A DNA stretch of 64,000 nucleotides from Lachnospiraceae bacterium (GCA_017482005.1 JAFUOI010000001.1:124001-188000); one strand, 5' to 3'; positions 52,450-63,371 are shown, counted from the stretch's first letter. The notes: generated by a model from the sequence alone, not told the origin. Made by a program: numbers and translations.

Positions 52450-55400
52450 ATGTCAGAAATGAAGAATGAAGCATATGAACCGGTGACATTTGACGCGATC
52501 AAAATCGGTTTAGCATCACCTGAAAAGATCAGAGAATGGTCCAGAGGCGAAGTGTTAAAACCTGAGACGATCAACTACAGAACCTTAAAGCCGGAAAGAG
52601 ACGGTCTGTTCTGTGAAAAGATTTTCGGACCGAGCAAGGACTGGGAATGTCACTGTGGTAAATACAAAAAAATCAGATACAAAGGCGTTGTCTGCGATCG
52701 CTGTAAGGTTGAAGTAACCAAATCCAGCGTCCGTAGAGAGCGTATGGGACATATTGAACTGGCGGCGCCGGTTTCCCACATTTGGTATTTCAAGGGAATT
52801 CCGAGCAGAATGGGTCTTTTGCTTGACCTTTCTCCGCGTGTACTTGAAAAGGTTCTCTATTTTGCATCCTACATTGTGCTTGATGCAGGGGAAACAAGTC
52901 TTGAGTACAAACAGGTGTTGTCCGAAAAAGAATATCAGGATGCAAGAGAAACTTATGGCTACAATGCATTCCGTGTAGGTATGGGTGCTGAAGCCATCAA
53001 AGAACTTCTTTCTGCAATTGATCTTGAAAAAGATTCTGTAGAATTAAAAGAAGAGCTTGCAGAGGCAAACGGTCAGAAACGTGCGCGTATCATCAAGAGA
53101 CTGGAAGTTGTGGAAGCATTCCGTGAATCAGGAAACAGACCTGAGTGGATGATTCTTGATGTAGTTCCGGTTATTCCTCCGGATCTCCGTCCGATGGTAC
53201 AGCTTGACGGTGGACGTTTCGCAACATCAGATTTAAATGACCTTTACCGTCGTATTATCAACAGAAATAACCGTTTAAAGAGACTGCTTGAGCTTGGGGC
53301 TCCGGATATCATTGTCCGCAACGAAAAGAGAATGCTTCAGGAAGCAGTAGATGCGCTTATCGATAACGGTCGTAGAGGCCGTCCGGTAACAGGCCCTGGT
53401 AACAGAGCACTGAAATCGCTTTCCGATATGTTAAAAGGTAAGGGCGGACGTTTCCGTCAGAACCTGCTCGGAAAACGTGTTGACTATTCCGGACGTTCTG
53501 TTATCGTCGTAGGACCGGAACTTAAGATTTATCAGTGTGGTCTTCCAAAAGAGATGGCAATTGAGTTGTTCAAACCTTTTGTTATGAAAGAGCTTGTATC
53601 CAGAGGCATCTCACAGAATATTAAAAATGCTAAGAAATTAGTAGAAAAATTAGATACACAGGTTTGGGACGTTCTTGAAGAAGTGATTAAAGAACATCCG
53701 GTAATGCTGAACCGTGCTCCTACACTTCACAGATTGGGTATTCAGGCGTTTGAACCGATTCTTGTAGAAGGTAAGGCAATTAAGCTTCATCCGCTTGTAT
53801 GTACAGCTTACAATGCCGACTTTGACGGTGACCAGATGGCGGTACATCTTCCGCTTTCCGTGGAAGCACAGGCAGAATGCCGTTTCCTGCTGTTATCACC
53901 GAACAACCTTCTGAAACCGTCTGACGGTGGTCCGGTAGCGGTACCATCTCAGGATATGGTTCTCGGTATTTACTATCTTACACAGGAGAGACCGGGTGCA
54001 GAGGGCGAAGGAAAATGCTTTAAGAATGTCAATGAAGCGATTCTTGCTTACGAAAATAAGGTAATCACACTTCACAGCCGCATTAAAGTTCGTATGAGCA
54101 AGCAGATGACGGACGGTACTGTGATTGAAGGAATCGTAGAGTCTACATTGGGAAGATTTATCTTCAATGAGATTATTCCTCAGGATCTCGGTTATGTTGA
54201 TCGTGAGAAACCGGAAGAGGCTCTTGCTTTGGAAGTGGACTTCCATGTAGGTAAAAAAGGCTTAAAACAGATTCTTGAAAAAGTAATCAATACACATGGT
54301 GCAACAACGACGGCAGAAGTGCTTGATGATATCAAGGCAATGGGATACAAGTATTCCACAAGAGCTGCCATGACCGTATCCATTTCTGATATGACTGTGC
54401 CTTCCAAGAAGCAGGAAATGCTCGACGAGGCTCAGAAGACGGTTGATAAGATTGCAAGAAATTACAACCGTGGTCTTATTACAGAAGAAGAGAGATACAG
54501 AGCAGTTGTTGAAACATGGAATGAGACAGATAAAGAGCTTACAGATGTACTTCTGAAGGGTCTTGATCAGTATAACAATATCTTTATGATGGCGGACTCC
54601 GGAGCCCGTGGTTCTAACCAGCAGATTAAGCAGCTGGCAGGTATGCGTGGACTTATGGCAGATACAACCGGTCGTACCATCGAACTTCCGATTAAGTCGA
54701 ATTTCCGTGAAGGTCTTGACGTGCTTGAGTATTTTATGTCAGCCCATGGTGCGCGTAAAGGTCTTTCTGATACGGCGCTTCGTACTGCCGACTCCGGTTA
54801 CTTGACAAGACGTATGGTTGACGTTTCACAGGAACTCATCATTCGTGAGATTGACTGTAGCGAAAACCGTCCGGAGATTCCGGGAATGTATGTAAAAGCA
54901 TTCATGGATGGTAAGGAGACAATCGAAGGTCTTAAAGACCGTATCACAGGTCGTTACGCTTGCGAAGAAATCAAAGATAAAGACGGAAACGTCATTGTAA
55001 AGAAAAACCATATGATCACACCGAGTCGTGCAAACAAGATTATGAGTGTGGGTGTTGATGAAAAGGGTGAGCCAATCGAGGCAGTGAAGATCCGTACGAT
55101 TCTCGGCTGTCGTTGTCATAATGGAATCTGTGCAAAATGCTACGGAGCAAATATGGCGACAGGCGAACCGGTACAGGTCGGTGAAGCAGTCGGTATTATT
55201 GCAGCACAGTCTATCGGTGAACCGGGTACACAGCTTACAATGAGAACATTCCATACCGGTGGTGTGGCCGGTGATGATATCACGCAGGGTCTTCCTCGTG
55301 TCGAAGAGCTTTTCGAAGCAAGAAAGCCGAAGGGACTTGCAATTATTGCAGAGTTCGGCGGAGTTGCTACAATTAAAGATACGAAGAAGAAACGTGAAAT

Positions 55401-56130
55401 TGTGATTACAAATAATGAGACGGGCGAAAGCAAAGCATACCTCATTCCATATGGTTCACGTATCAAGATTATGGACGGTGTGACGCTTGAAGCAGGTGAT
55501 GAGCTGACAGAAGGTAGTGTAAACCCTCACGATCTGTTAAAGATTAAAGGAATCCGTGCAGTACAGGATTACATGATCCGCGAAGTACAGCGTGTATATC
55601 GTCTGCAGGGTGTAGATATTGCTGATAAGCATATCGAAGTGATTGTTCGTCAGATGCTTAAGAAGATCCGTATTGAAGAAAACGGTGATTCAAGTTTCCT
55701 TCCGGGAACACTTGTAGATGTTCTTGAGTATGAGGATATGAATGAAGAGCTGATTGCTGCAGGAAAGAAACCTGCAGAAGGAAGCCAGGTGATGCTTGGT
55801 ATTACAAAGGCAGCTCTTGCAACAAATTCCTTCCTTTCAGCAGCTTCCTTCCAGGAGACAACAAAAGTTCTTACGGAAGCAGCAATCAAAGGAAAAGTCG
55901 ATCCGCTTATCGGATTAAAAGAGAACGTTATTATCGGTAAACTGATTCCGGCAGGAACAGGAATGAAGAGATACAGAAGTGTAAATCTTAATACAGATGA
56001 TCGTCTCATGGTAAATCCGGTTGCAGATGAAGCGGAAGAGGCAGTTGCTTTAGTTGAAGCTTTTGATGAAGTGGAAGAGGTTATCGAAATCGACGAAACA
56101 GTAGAGGAAGAAACGACTGTAACAGAATAA
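52450..56130 (+). CDS. rpoC: RNA polymerase beta' subunit
   Basis: A 1226-residue beta' subunit. N-terminal zinc site [24 protein letters not shown]; catalytic [16 protein letters not shown] near residue 455 with three Asp for the active magnesium; second zinc site [13 protein letters not shown]; and the [19 protein letters not shown] bridge/trigger region. TTGGAAGGAG precedes the ATG and the gene starts 36 bp after rpoB. An acidic tail ends the protein. Confidence 0.97.
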   Translation: MSEMKNEAYEPVTFDAIKIGLASPEKIREWSRGEVLKPETINYRTLKPERDGLFCEKIFGPSKDWECHCGKYKKIRYKGVVCDRCKVEVTKSSVRRERMGHIELAAPVSHIWYFKGIPSRMGLLLDLSPRVLEKVLYFASYIVLDAGETSLEYKQVLSEKEYQDARETYGYNAFRVGMGAEAIKELLSAIDLEKDSVELKEELAEANGQKRARIIKRLEVVEAFRESGNRPEWMILDVVPVIPPDLRPMVQLDGGRFATSDLNDLYRRIINRNNRLKRLLELGAPDIIVRNEKRMLQEAVDALIDNGRRGRPVTGPGNRALKSLSDMLKGKGGRFRQNLLGKRVDYSGRSVIVVGPELKIYQCGLPKEMAIELFKPFVMKELVSRGISQNIKNAKKLVEKLDTQVWDVLEEVIKEHPVMLNRAPTLHRLGIQAFEPILVEGKAIKLHPLVCTAYNADFDGDQMAVHLPLSVEAQAECRFLLLSPNNLLKPSDGGPVAVPSQDMVLGIYYLTQERPGAEGEGKCFKNVNEAILAYENKVITLHSRIKVRMSKQMTDGTVIEGIVESTLGRFIFNEIIPQDLGYVDREKPEEALALEVDFHVGKKGLKQILEKVINTHGATTTAEVLDDIKAMGYKYSTRAAMTVSISDMTVPSKKQEMLDEAQKTVDKIARNYNRGLITEEERYRAVVETWNETDKELTDVLLKGLDQYNNIFMMADSGARGSNQQIKQLAGMRGLMADTTGRTIELPIKSNFREGLDVLEYFMSAHGARKGLSDTALRTADSGYLTRRMVDVSQELIIREIDCSENRPEIPGMYVKAFMDGKETIEGLKDRITGRYACEEIKDKDGNVIVKKNHMITPSRANKIMSVGVDEKGEPIEAVKIRTILGCRCHNGICAKCYGANMATGEPVQVGEAVGIIAAQSIGEPGTQLTMRTFHTGGVAGDDITQGLPRVEELFEARKPKGLAIIAEFGGVATIKDTKKKREIVITNNETGESKAYLIPYGSRIKIMDGVTLEAGDELTEGSVNPHDLLKIKGIRAVQDYMIREVQRVYRLQGVDIADKHIEVIVRQMLKKIRIEENGDSSFLPGTLVDVLEYEDMNEELIAAGKKPAEGSQVMLGITKAALATNSFLSAASFQETTKVLTEAAIKGKVDPLIGLKENVIIGKLIPAGTGMKRYRSVNLNTDDRLMVNPVADEAEEAVALVEAFDEVEEVIEIDETVEEETTVTE

Positions 56131-56140
56131 AGTTCATAGA

Positions 56141-56173
56141 AAGAAGGCATCCTGTAAGATGCCTTCTTTTTTT
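56141..56173 (+). terminator. Terminator after rpoC
   Basis: AAGAAGGCATC-N6-GATGCCTTCTT with a T-tract. Confidence 0.92.
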
Positions 56174-56196
56174 GCCTTCTTTTTTATAAAAATAGC

Positions 56197-56225
56197 TTGA
56201 CAAGGAAGTAGAGAAAACCTATACT
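56197..56225 (+). promoter_or_regulatory. Promoter of the rpsL operon
   Basis: TTGACA (56197-56202), 17 bp, TATACT (56220-56225): near-consensus. Confidence 0.8.
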
Positions 56226-56306
56226 AAGTTAGTGTGCACGAAAATGCATATTTCTTTTTGTGTGCATAAACAAAAAACAAATTACAACGAAATGAGGTGA
56301 AAAAGA

Positions 56307-56726
56307 ATGCCAACATTTAACCAGTTAGTTAGAAAAGGTCGTCAGACAACTGTAAAGAAATCTACAGCACCTGCTCTTCAGAAAGGATATAACTCCCTTC
56401 ACAAGAAAGCAACTGATATTTCTTCTCCACAGAAACGTGGTGTATGTACAGCTGTTAAGACAGCTACTCCTAAAAAACCTAACTCAGCTCTTAGAAAAAT
56501 CGCCAGAGTTCGTCTTTCTAACGGAATCGAAGTTACTTCTTACATTCCGGGTGAAGGTCACAACTTACAGGAGCATAGCGTAGTGCTTATCCGTGGTGGT
56601 AGAGTAAAAGACTTACCAGGTACAAGATATCACGTAATCCGTGGTACACTTGATACAGCGGGAGTTGCTAACAGAAAACAGGCTCGCTCTAAATACGGAG
56701 CTAAGAGACCAAAAGCAGGAAAATAA
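56307..56726 (+). CDS. rpsL: 30S ribosomal protein S12
   Basis: A 139-residue S12 of the decoding centre: [89 protein letters not shown]. The lysines in PKKPNSA and RVKDLPG, where streptomycin-resistance changes occur in other bacteria, are wild type. GAGGTGAAAAAG precedes the ATG. Confidence 0.97.
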   Translation: MPTFNQLVRKGRQTTVKKSTAPALQKGYNSLHKKATDISSPQKRGVCTAVKTATPKKPNSALRKIARVRLSNGIEVTSYIPGEGHNLQEHSVVLIRGGRVKDLPGTRYHVIRGTLDTAGVANRKQARSKYGAKRPKAGK

Positions 56727-56854
56727 TACTTGCTTGTAGTACCACAATTTAGAACTAATTCAGTGTTGGGATTCCAATTTCACGCATTTTTTGCGGATAA
56801 AGCAATACCGCACGCACACATTAGTCAGACATGTGAGTACCGATGATTTAATTT

Positions 56855-56907
56855 GCGCGCACAGCATGAGCCAAGCGATGCGAAGCAGCATTTGGCGAAT
56901 CTGCGCG
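56855..56907. repeat. REP-like family B, third copy (inverted), between rpsL and rpsG
   Basis: Read on the minus strand: CGCGCAGATTCGCCAAATG, then TGCTTCGCATCGCTTGGCTCATGC and TGTGCGCG. This matches the tandem copies at 19187-19362 with a few changes. It folds as CGCGCA/TGCGCG, GCCAA/TTGGC and TGC/GCA. The 236-bp gap 56727-56962 is long for the middle of the str operon. In 56727-56854 I see no gene and no clear terminator. Confidence 0.75.
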
Positions 56908-56908
56908 A

Positions 56909-56934
56909 ATTGCAATTTGTATGCAAATTGCAAT
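56909..56934. other. Perfect 11-bp hairpin before rpsG
   Basis: ATTGCAATTTG-TATG-CAAATTGCAAT, 14 bp before the rpsG Shine-Dalgarno. No T-tract follows. It could act on rpsG translation or be the boundary of the inserted repeat. Confidence 0.6.
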
Positions 56935-56962
56935 ATCAACAATAATTAAGGAGGGAAGAACC

Positions 56963-57433
56963 GTGCCACGTAAAGGACATATTCAGAAAAGAGATGTATT
57001 GGCAGATCCTATGTACAACAACAAAGTGGTTACAAAGCTTATCAACAACATCATGTTAGATGGTAAGAAAGGTGTAGCACAGAAAATTGTTTACGGTGCA
57101 TTTGCCAGAGTAGAAGAGAAATCCGGTAAACCGGCTCTCGAGACATTCGAAGAGGCTATGAACAACATCATGCCTTCACTCGAAGTTAAAGCGAGACGTA
57201 TCGGTGGTGCAACATATCAGGTGCCGATCGAAGTACGTCCGGACAGACGTCAGGCTTTAGCTCTTCGTTGGTTAACAATGTTCTCTCGTAAGAGAAGCGA
57301 AAAGACAATGGAAGAAAGACTGGCTAACGAAATCTTAGACGCAGCTAACAATACAGGTGCTGCTGTTAAGAGAAAAGAAGATATGCATAAAATGGCAGAA
57401 GCTAATAAAGCATTTGCTCACTACAGATTCTAA
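56963..57433 (+). CDS. rpsG: 30S ribosomal protein S7
   Basis: A 156-residue S7, which nucleates the 30S head: [46 protein letters not shown], then [31 protein letters not shown] and the C-terminal [13 protein letters not shown]. The GTG at 56963 follows AAGGAGGGAAGAA; the frame is open 14 codons upstream through the hairpin, which is rejected. 14 bp before fusA. Confidence 0.96.
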   Translation: MPRKGHIQKRDVLADPMYNNKVVTKLINNIMLDGKKGVAQKIVYGAFARVEEKSGKPALETFEEAMNNIMPSLEVKARRIGGATYQVPIEVRPDRRQALALRWLTMFSRKRSEKTMEERLANEILDAANNTGAAVKRKEDMHKMAEANKAFAHYRF

Positions 57434-57447
57434 AAGGAGGAAATACC

Positions 57448-59565
57448 TTGGCTGGAAGAGAATATCCATTAGAGAGAACCAGAAATATCGGTATTATGGC
57501 TCATATTGATGCTGGTAAGACAACAACAACTGAGCGTATCCTTTATTATACTGGAGTAAACTATAAGATTGGTGATACTCATGAAGGTACTGCTACCATG
57601 GACTGGATGGAACAGGAGCAGGAAAGAGGTATTACCATTACGTCAGCCGCTACAACATGTCACTGGACTTTGCAGGAAAACTGCAAAGCAAAACCGGGAG
57701 CAGAAGAGCATCGTATCAACATTATCGATACTCCTGGACACGTTGACTTTACAGTAGAGGTTGAGCGTTCCCTTCGTGTACTTGACGGCGCCGTTGGTGT
57801 CTTCTGTGCAAAGGGTGGTGTTGAGCCGCAGTCAGAAAACGTATGGCGTCAGGCTGACACATACAACGTACCGAGAATGGCTTTCATCAACAAGATGGAC
57901 ATTTTAGGTGCAAACTTCTACGGTGCAGTAGATCAGATTCGTAACCGTTTAGGTAAAAACGCAATCTGTCTTCAGTTACCGATCGGAAAAGAAGAAGAAT
58001 TCAAAGGTATCATCGATCTTTTCGAAATGAAAGCTTACATCTACAACGATGATAAGGGTGATGATATTTCTATCGTTGACATTCCGGAAGATATGGCGGA
58101 CGAAGCAGAACTTTATCGTTCTGAATTAGTTGAAAAAATCTGTGAATTAGACGATGATTTAATGATGGAATATTTAGAGGGAGAAGAACCTTCTGTAGAC
58201 GCTTTAAAAGCAGCTTTAAGAAAAGCTACTTGCGAGTGCCAGGCAGTTCCTGTTTGCTGTGGTACAGCTTACAGAAATAAAGGTGTACAGAAGTTACTTG
58301 ATGCAGTTATCGAGTTCATGCCGTCTCCGCTTGACATCCCTGCTATCAAGGGTGTTGACATGGATGGAAATGAAATCGAGAGACATTCTTCTGACGAAGA
58401 GCCGTTCTCAGCACTTGCATTCAAGATTATGGCTGACCCATTCGTAGGTAAACTTGCATTCTTCCGTGTATATTCCGGAACAATGAACTCAGGTTCCTAT
58501 GTTTACAACTCTACAAAAGAGAAAAAAGAGCGTGTTGGACGTATTCTTCAGATGCATGCAAACAAGAGAGCAGAGCTTGACAAAGTTTATTCAGGAGACA
58601 TCGCAGCTGCAGTTGGATTTAAGTTCACATCAACAGGTGATACAATCTGTGACGAACAGCATCCGGTTATCCTTGAATCTATGGAGTTCCCGGAACCTGT
58701 TATCGAGCTCGCTATCGAGCCTAAGACAAAAGCAGGACAGGGTAAACTCGGTGAATCTCTTGCAAAACTTGCAGAAGAAGATCCGACATTCCGTGCTCAT
58801 ACAGATCAGGAAACAGGCCAGACAATTATCGCAGGTATGGGTGAGCTTCACCTTGAGATTATCGTTGACCGTCTGCTTCGTGAATTTAAGGTAGAAGCAA
58901 ACGTAGGTGCTCCTCAGGTTGCTTACAAAGAAACATTTACAAAACCTGTTGATCAGGAATACAAATATGCTAAGCAGTCCGGTGGACGTGGTCAGTACGG
59001 ACACTGTAAAGTTAAATTCGAGCCGATGGATCCGAACGGTGAAGAAGTATTCAAATTTGAATCTACTGTTGTCGGTGGTGCGATTCCGAAGGAATACATC
59101 CCGGCTGTCGGCGAAGGTATCGAAGAAGCTGCAAAAGCAGGTATCCTCGGTGGATTCCCGGTACTCGGTGTACATGCAAATGTATACGACGGATCATACC
59201 ACGAGGTTGACTCTTCCGAAATGGCATTCCACATTGCCGGATCTATGGCATTCAAGGAAGCTATGAAGAAAGGATCACCGGTACTTCTTGAGCCGATCAT
59301 GAAGGTTGAGGTTACAATGCCTGAAGAATACATGGGTGATGTAATCGGTGATATTAACTCTCGTCGTGGACGTATCGAAGGTATGGAAGACATCGGCGGA
59401 GGAAAGATGGTAAGAGGATATGTTCCGCTTGCTGAAATGTTCGGATATTCAACAGACCTTCGTTCTAAGACACAGGGTCGTGGTAACTACTCAATGTTCT
59501 TCGAGAAGTATGAGCCGGTACCGAAATCCGTTCAGGAAAAGGTTTTAGCTGCAAAGGCAAAATAA
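57448..59565 (+). CDS. fusA: Elongation factor G
   Basis: A 705-residue EF-G with TTG start after AAAAGGAGG. GTPase motifs: [15 protein letters not shown] (P-loop), [10 protein letters not shown] (switch I), DTPGHVDF (G3), NKMD (G4). Five-domain length is normal; the C-terminus ([27 protein letters not shown]) is typical. It drives translocation. Standard position in the str operon. Confidence 0.97.
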   Translation: MAGREYPLERTRNIGIMAHIDAGKTTTTERILYYTGVNYKIGDTHEGTATMDWMEQEQERGITITSAATTCHWTLQENCKAKPGAEEHRINIIDTPGHVDFTVEVERSLRVLDGAVGVFCAKGGVEPQSENVWRQADTYNVPRMAFINKMDILGANFYGAVDQIRNRLGKNAICLQLPIGKEEEFKGIIDLFEMKAYIYNDDKGDDISIVDIPEDMADEAELYRSELVEKICELDDDLMMEYLEGEEPSVDALKAALRKATCECQAVPVCCGTAYRNKGVQKLLDAVIEFMPSPLDIPAIKGVDMDGNEIERHSSDEEPFSALAFKIMADPFVGKLAFFRVYSGTMNSGSYVYNSTKEKKERVGRILQMHANKRAELDKVYSGDIAAAVGFKFTSTGDTICDEQHPVILESMEFPEPVIELAIEPKTKAGQGKLGESLAKLAEEDPTFRAHTDQETGQTIIAGMGELHLEIIVDRLLREFKVEANVGAPQVAYKETFTKPVDQEYKYAKQSGGRGQYGHCKVKFEPMDPNGEEVFKFESTVVGGAIPKEYIPAVGEGIEEAAKAGILGGFPVLGVHANVYDGSYHEVDSSEMAFHIAGSMAFKEAMKKGSPVLLEPIMKVEVTMPEEYMGDVIGDINSRRGRIEGMEDIGGGKMVRGYVPLAEMFGYSTDLRSKTQGRGNYSMFFEKYEPVPKSVQEKVLAAKAK

Positions 59566-59588
59566 TTTGTACGCGCGGTTAAAAGTGC

Positions 59589-59630
59589 TTGAAATTATCG
59601 GCTATCTTTACTATAATCAAAGATAGCCGA
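59589..59630 (+). promoter_or_regulatory. Probable tuf promoter within a 12-bp dyad
   Basis: TTGAAA (59589-59594), 17 bp, TATAAT (59612-59617). The -10 lies in the loop of a perfect inverted repeat TCGGCTATCTTT (59598-59609) / AAAGATAGCCGA (59619-59630). No T-tract follows the dyad, so it is not an intrinsic terminator; it may be an operator or an mRNA stem at the fusA 3' end. Confidence 0.5.
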
Positions 59631-59688
59631 GAAAAAATAAACAAAAAACAAAACAACATTAATATGAATTTAAAGGAGGACTTTTGAA

Positions 59689-60876
59689 ATGGCAAAAGCT
59701 AAATTCGAAAGAAGTAAGCCACATTGTAACATTGGTACCATCGGACACGTTGACCATGGTAAAACAACTTTAACAGCTGCAATCACAAAAGTATTATCTG
59801 AAAGAGTTGCAGGTAACGCAGCAGTAGATTTCGCAAATATCGATAAGGCTCCGGAAGAAAGAGAACGTGGTATCACAATCTCTACAGCTCACGTTGAGTA
59901 CGAAACAGACAACAGACACTATGCACACGTTGACTGTCCTGGACATGCTGACTACGTTAAAAACATGATCACAGGTGCTGCTCAGATGGACGGCGCTATT
60001 CTTGTAGTAGCTGCTACTGACGGTGTTATGGCTCAGACAAAAGAGCATATCTTACTTTCCCGTCAGGTAGGTGTTCCTTACATCATCGTATTCATGAACA
60101 AATGTGATATGGTTGATGATCCGGAATTACTTGAGCTCGTTGAAATGGAAATCACAGAACAGCTTGAAGAGTATGAGTTCACAGATTGCCCAATCGTTCA
60201 GGGTTCTGCTCTTAAAGCTCTTGAAGATCCGATGAGCGAGTGGGGCGATAAGATCATGGAACTTATGTCTACAGTTGATGCTCATATTCCGGATCCGGAA
60301 CGTGACACAGATAAGCCATTCCTTATGCCTATCGAGGACGTATTCTCTATCACAGGTCGTGGTACAGTTGCTACAGGTAGAGTAGAGCGTGGTGTTCTTC
60401 ACCTTTCTGACGAAGTTGAAATCGTTGGTGTTAAAGAAGAGACACAGAAGACTGTTGTAACAGGTATCGAAATGTTCCGTAAACTTCTTGACGAAGCTCA
60501 GGCTGGTGATAACATCGGTGCATTACTTCGTGGTATCCAGAGAACAGACATCGAAAGAGGTCAGGTTCTTGCTAAACCGGGTTCAGTAAAATGCCACAAG
60601 AAATTTACAGCTCAGGTTTACGTTTTAACAAAAGATGAAGGTGGACGTCATACTCCTTTCTTCAACAACTACAGACCACAGTTCTACTTCAGAACAACAG
60701 ACATCACAGGTGTTTGTAACTTACCGGCTGGTACAGAAATGTGCATGCCTGGCGATAACGTAGAGATGACAATCGAACTCATCCACCCAATCGCTATGGA
60801 GCAGGGTCTTACATTCGCTATCCGTGAAGGTGGTAGAACAGTAGGTTCTGGTCGTGTTGCTACAATTATTGAGTAA
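59689..60876 (+). CDS. tuf: Elongation factor Tu
   Basis: A 395-residue EF-Tu that brings aminoacyl-tRNA to the ribosome. GTPase motifs: [50 protein letters not shown]. Domain II and III strands follow ([26 protein letters not shown]). AAAGGAGGA precedes the ATG. Codon bias is extreme. It is the last core gene before the integrative element. Confidence 0.97.
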   Translation: MAKAKFERSKPHCNIGTIGHVDHGKTTLTAAITKVLSERVAGNAAVDFANIDKAPEERERGITISTAHVEYETDNRHYAHVDCPGHADYVKNMITGAAQMDGAILVVAATDGVMAQTKEHILLSRQVGVPYIIVFMNKCDMVDDPELLELVEMEITEQLEEYEFTDCPIVQGSALKALEDPMSEWGDKIMELMSTVDAHIPDPERDTDKPFLMPIEDVFSITGRGTVATGRVERGVLHLSDEVEIVGVKEETQKTVVTGIEMFRKLLDEAQAGDNIGALLRGIQRTDIERGQVLAKPGSVKCHKKFTAQVYVLTKDEGGRHTPFFNNYRPQFYFRTTDITGVCNLPAGTEMCMPGDNVEMTIELIHPIAMEQGLTFAIREGGRTVGSGRVATIIE

Positions 60877-60898
60877 TCAGTAGAAATACAGTAAAATC

Positions 60899-60931
60899 AA
60901 GGCTTCCGAGAGTTTTCTCGGGAGCCTTTTT
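60899..60931 (+). terminator. Terminator after tuf
   Basis: AAGGCTTCCGAGAG-TTTT-CTCGGGAGCCTT with T-tract. Confidence 0.9.
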
Positions 60932-60961
60932 ATGTTCCGGAATGGAGAAAAACAGCTCTAC

Positions 60962-61004
60962 CGGTGCCAAAACGGTGCCAAAAAGAGGGGGAGCGGTGCC
61001 AAAA
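60962..61004. repeat. Three CGGTGCCAAAA repeats at the element edge
   Basis: CGGTGCCAAAA occurs at 60962, 60973 and 60994. Such short direct repeats near an integrase end can be arm-type Int/Xis sites. The 283 bp from 60932 to 61214 hold no gene. Confidence 0.45.
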
Positions 61005-61086
61005 TTGCAAAAAAAATCGAATAATTCACACCAAAATAGCCCCTTTTTATCCGGACACAGGAAACCGATTGACAAGGTTCCAGTGT

Positions 61087-61164
61087 ATAAGAAATTTCTA
61101 CAATATAAAGCCTGCTGGCGCCCCGGCAAGCGGCGTTGGGCTTGACATTGTAGAAATTTCTTAT
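61087..61164. repeat. 18-bp inverted repeat around a GC-rich centre
   Basis: ATAAGAAATTTCTACAAT (61087-61104) and its exact complement ATTGTAGAAATTTCTTAT (61147-61164) flank a GC-rich 42-bp centre that can fold on itself. Each arm contains the self-complementary AGAAATTTCT. It could be a recombination site, a non-autonomous element or a stable RNA hairpin; no T-tract follows. Confidence 0.6.
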
Positions 61165-61217
61165 GAAGGGTAATCAAGTCAATCAAAGGGAATTTCCGTA
61201 TCCGGAAATATATGTGC

Positions 61218-61258
61218 AAAAAAACTCCGGTGAACCAAGAAATTCACCGGAGCCGTTT
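61218..61258. terminator. Terminator of the repressor gene
   Basis: CTCCGGTGAA (61225-61234) pairs with TTCACCGGAG (61243-61252). Seven A on the left give a T-tract for the minus-strand repressor; six T on the right make it work in both directions. Confidence 0.85.
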
Positions 61259-61259
61259 T

Positions 61260-61742
61260 TTACCATCCCTTAATCTGTTTTATCTGTTCTGCCCGCTCTA
61301 CATCTCTATGATACTGCAGCTTAAATTGTATCGTTTCCACAACCTCTTTCCGGGCCTCATCATCCAGCTGATAAAAGGAAGTGAGCAGATTATCCACATC
61401 GGGCATACTGTTCTTCCCGAATAAGTGCATCAGCGGATAGAGAGAATACTTTAAGTATGTCTTTATTCTGCTTGCGTCTAATGCACCGTTTAGTCCGTTC
61501 GGAAGAGTAGGATAGATTTCCTCTTCCGTCAGAGCTCCGGAGAAAGGACTTGCGGAGCATATCTCATTCACATCTATCTCCAAAGCGTTTGCCAGACGAA
61601 GGGCAAAGTCAAATCTGATATTAGAATCCTTTTGAATAATAGTATAAAGTGTTGTGGCACTAATGCCCGTCTCTTTTGCAATCTTACGCACATTCGTGCC
61701 TTTGTTATCAATATGTTCTTTTAATTTCTTGCCGTCTCCCAT
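61260..61742 (-). CDS. XRE-family repressor of the integrative element
   Basis: A 160-residue regulator. Residues about 5-60 form an HTH_XRE domain: LKEHIDNKGTNVRKIAKETGISATTLYTIIQKDSNIRFDFALRLANALEIDVNEIC. The rest is a helical C-terminal part with no protease signature (LLTSFYQLDDEARKEVVETIQFKLQYHRDV), of the ImmR/phage-repressor-like type. The ATG at 61742 follows AGGAGGTTATGT; the frame is open upstream but unsupported. It is divergent from the excisionase and integrase, with four matching operators between. Confidence 0.85.
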   Translation of the reverse strand: MGDGKKLKEHIDNKGTNVRKIAKETGISATTLYTIIQKDSNIRFDFALRLANALEIDVNEICSASPFSGALTEEEIYPTLPNGLNGALDASRIKTYLKYSLYPLMHLFGKNSMPDVDNLLTSFYQLDDEARKEVVETIQFKLQYHRDVERAEQIKQIKGW

Positions 61743-61772
61743 ACATAACCTCCTATATTCATACACAAAGAA

Positions 61773-61933
61773 ATTACGAAAATCATAATTACAATATTCA
61801 TAATACCACATATACGAAAAACATAAAAGAAGGAAATGTAAAATAAAAGATTTACGAAAAACGTAAAAATGTATTTACGAAGTATTGACACGGTTAAAAT
61901 ATGATGCTAAGATAAATTTACGAAAAACGTACA
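61773..61933. promoter_or_regulatory. Four operators TTTACGAAAAACGTAAA and the excisionase promoter
   Basis: Dyads at 61851-61867 (TTTACGAAAAACGTAAA, perfect outer arms), 61917-61933 (TTTACGAAAAACGTACA), 61811-61827 (TATACGAAAAACATAAA) and 61773-61789 (ATTACGAAAATCATAAT), plus a half-site near 61874. The promoter TTGACA (61885-61890), 17 bp, TAAGAT (61908-61913) lies between the second and last. The repressor would thus block the excisionase-integrase transcript and probably its own. Confidence 0.8.
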
Positions 61934-61989
61934 CAAATGAAATACAATAATTGTAATGAATTTATAATTGAAGAAGGGAGGACGAATGT

Positions 61990-62184
61990 ATGTCAAATTA
62001 TCAGTATATGATGAGTGCGGACGACGTGGCAAAAGAATTGAATTGCTCCAAGTCCCATGCATACAAGCTTATTAAGGTATTGAACAAAGAACTGGATAGC
62101 AAAGGTTATGTGACGATGCCTGGACGAATTCCGAGAGCTTTTTGGGCAACAAAAATGTTTGGCTATGAATTACTAACGAATTAA
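61990..62184 (+). CDS. Excisionase-like HTH protein
   Basis: A 64-residue winged-helix DNA-binding protein of the excisionase/MerR-like type (MMSADDVAKELNCSKSHAYKLIKVLNKELDSKGYVTMPGRIPRAFWATKMF). Its size and place 16 bp before the integrase point to a recombination directionality factor. GGGAGGACGA precedes the ATG. Confidence 0.8.
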   Translation: MSNYQYMMSADDVAKELNCSKSHAYKLIKVLNKELDSKGYVTMPGRIPRAFWATKMFGYELLTN

Positions 62185-62200
62185 GAAAGGGATGGGCATT

Positions 62201-63277
62201 ATGTCATACAGGGAGAAAGACACAAAAAAATGGACGGCCCAATGGTTTGAAACAAATGCCAAGGGTGAGAGAAAAAAACGGAGAAAAAGAGGGTTTGCAA
62301 CAAAACGTGAGGCTCTTGAATATGAACGACAAAAGAAACTGAATACCAAAAGAAGTATGAATATGAAACTGAGTGAATTTATGGAAGTTTACTTTGAAGA
62401 CAAGCAAAATGAATTAAAGGAACGCACCATGAAGAACAAGCGGTATATGATGGAGCAGCATATCATTCCGTACTTCGGTAAGCAGAAGATGAATGAAATA
62501 ACTGCCGGGCAGATTATTCAGTGGCAGAATGAAATGCAGACAAAAGGCTTTTCGGAAGCATATTTGCGAATGATACAAAATCAGCTGACCAGTCTGTTTA
62601 CTCATGCATCTCGAATTTACGATTTGCATACAAATCCATGTAAAAAAGTAAAACGGATGGGAAGTTCTGATAACAGAAGTTTGGATTTTTGGACTGTAGA
62701 TGAATATCAGGAGTTTATACAGACAATGGAACCGGGGAGCAGATATTATCTTATTTTTGAAATCCTTTTCTGGACGGGATGCAGAATAGGAGAGCTGCTG
62801 GCACTCACACCAAACGACATTGATTTTAGAAGAAATCAAATAAGTATTACCAAAACCTATTACCGGACGGAAAGGCAGGACGTAATAACCGAGCCAAAGA
62901 CAAAGCAGTCGGTAAGACAGATAGAGATACCGGAGTTTCTCAAGCAGGAGATTAAGGATTTTATAGACGGTCATTATGGAATGCCGCAGAATGAAAGGCT
63001 CTTCCCTATTGTGCAGGAAGCGGTACAGCATAAGATGAAAAATCAAATAGAGAAAGCCGGAGTAAGGAAAATCCGGGTTCACGATTTGAGACACTCCCAT
63101 GTGGCTTATTTAATCAATAAGGGAGTGGAGCCTATTCTGATAAAGGAAAGAGTAGGGCATAAGGATATTCGTATCACATTAAATACTTACGGGCACTTAT
63201 ATCCAAACCAACAAAGAAAGGTAGCGGATTTGCTGGATTTTGAAAAAGAAAAAAGCCCTAACAGCGGCAACTGTTAG
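62201..63277 (+). CDS. int: Tyrosine-type site-specific integrase
   Basis: A 358-residue tyrosine recombinase. N-terminal arm-binding (AP2-like) domain: YREKDTKKWTAQWFETNAKGERKKRRKRGFATKREALEYE. SAM-like core-binding region about 60-160 (FMEVYFEDKQNELKERTMKNKRYM). Catalytic domain: TGCRIGELLAL (Arg), HDLRHSHVAYLINKG (HXXR), VGHKDIRITLNTYGHLYP with the final His and Tyr. I used the ATG at 62201 with AAAGGGATGGG before it; an ATG three codons upstream is also possible. It belongs to the Tn916/phage-like group. Confidence 0.93.
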   Translation: MSYREKDTKKWTAQWFETNAKGERKKRRKRGFATKREALEYERQKKLNTKRSMNMKLSEFMEVYFEDKQNELKERTMKNKRYMMEQHIIPYFGKQKMNEITAGQIIQWQNEMQTKGFSEAYLRMIQNQLTSLFTHASRIYDLHTNPCKKVKRMGSSDNRSLDFWTVDEYQEFIQTMEPGSRYYLIFEILFWTGCRIGELLALTPNDIDFRRNQISITKTYYRTERQDVITEPKTKQSVRQIEIPEFLKQEIKDFIDGHYGMPQNERLFPIVQEAVQHKMKNQIEKAGVRKIRVHDLRHSHVAYLINKGVEPILIKERVGHKDIRITLNTYGHLYPNQQRKVADLLDFEKEKSPNSGNC

Positions 63278-63340
63278 GACTTGTGATAACAGGAAAACCT
63301 CTGTTACCTATGTAATCACAGCATAAGTATAACAGAGGTT
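63257..63340. other. Two hairpins at the integrase 3' end
   Basis: CCTAACAG (63257-63264) pairs with CTGTTAGG (63271-63278) across the stop codon, and AACCTCTGTTA (63296-63306) pairs with TAACAGAGGTT (63330-63340). T-tracts are weak. They may attenuate transcription towards the next gene or be part of an origin or recombination site. Confidence 0.5.
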
Positions 63341-63371
63341 CTTCTATGTGACAATGGGAAAGGAGGACTTT

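Noticed and set aside
61087..61164. Intrinsic terminator after tuf
   Set aside because: The inverted repeat is long and symmetrical but has no T-tract, and a standard terminator already lies at 60899-60931.
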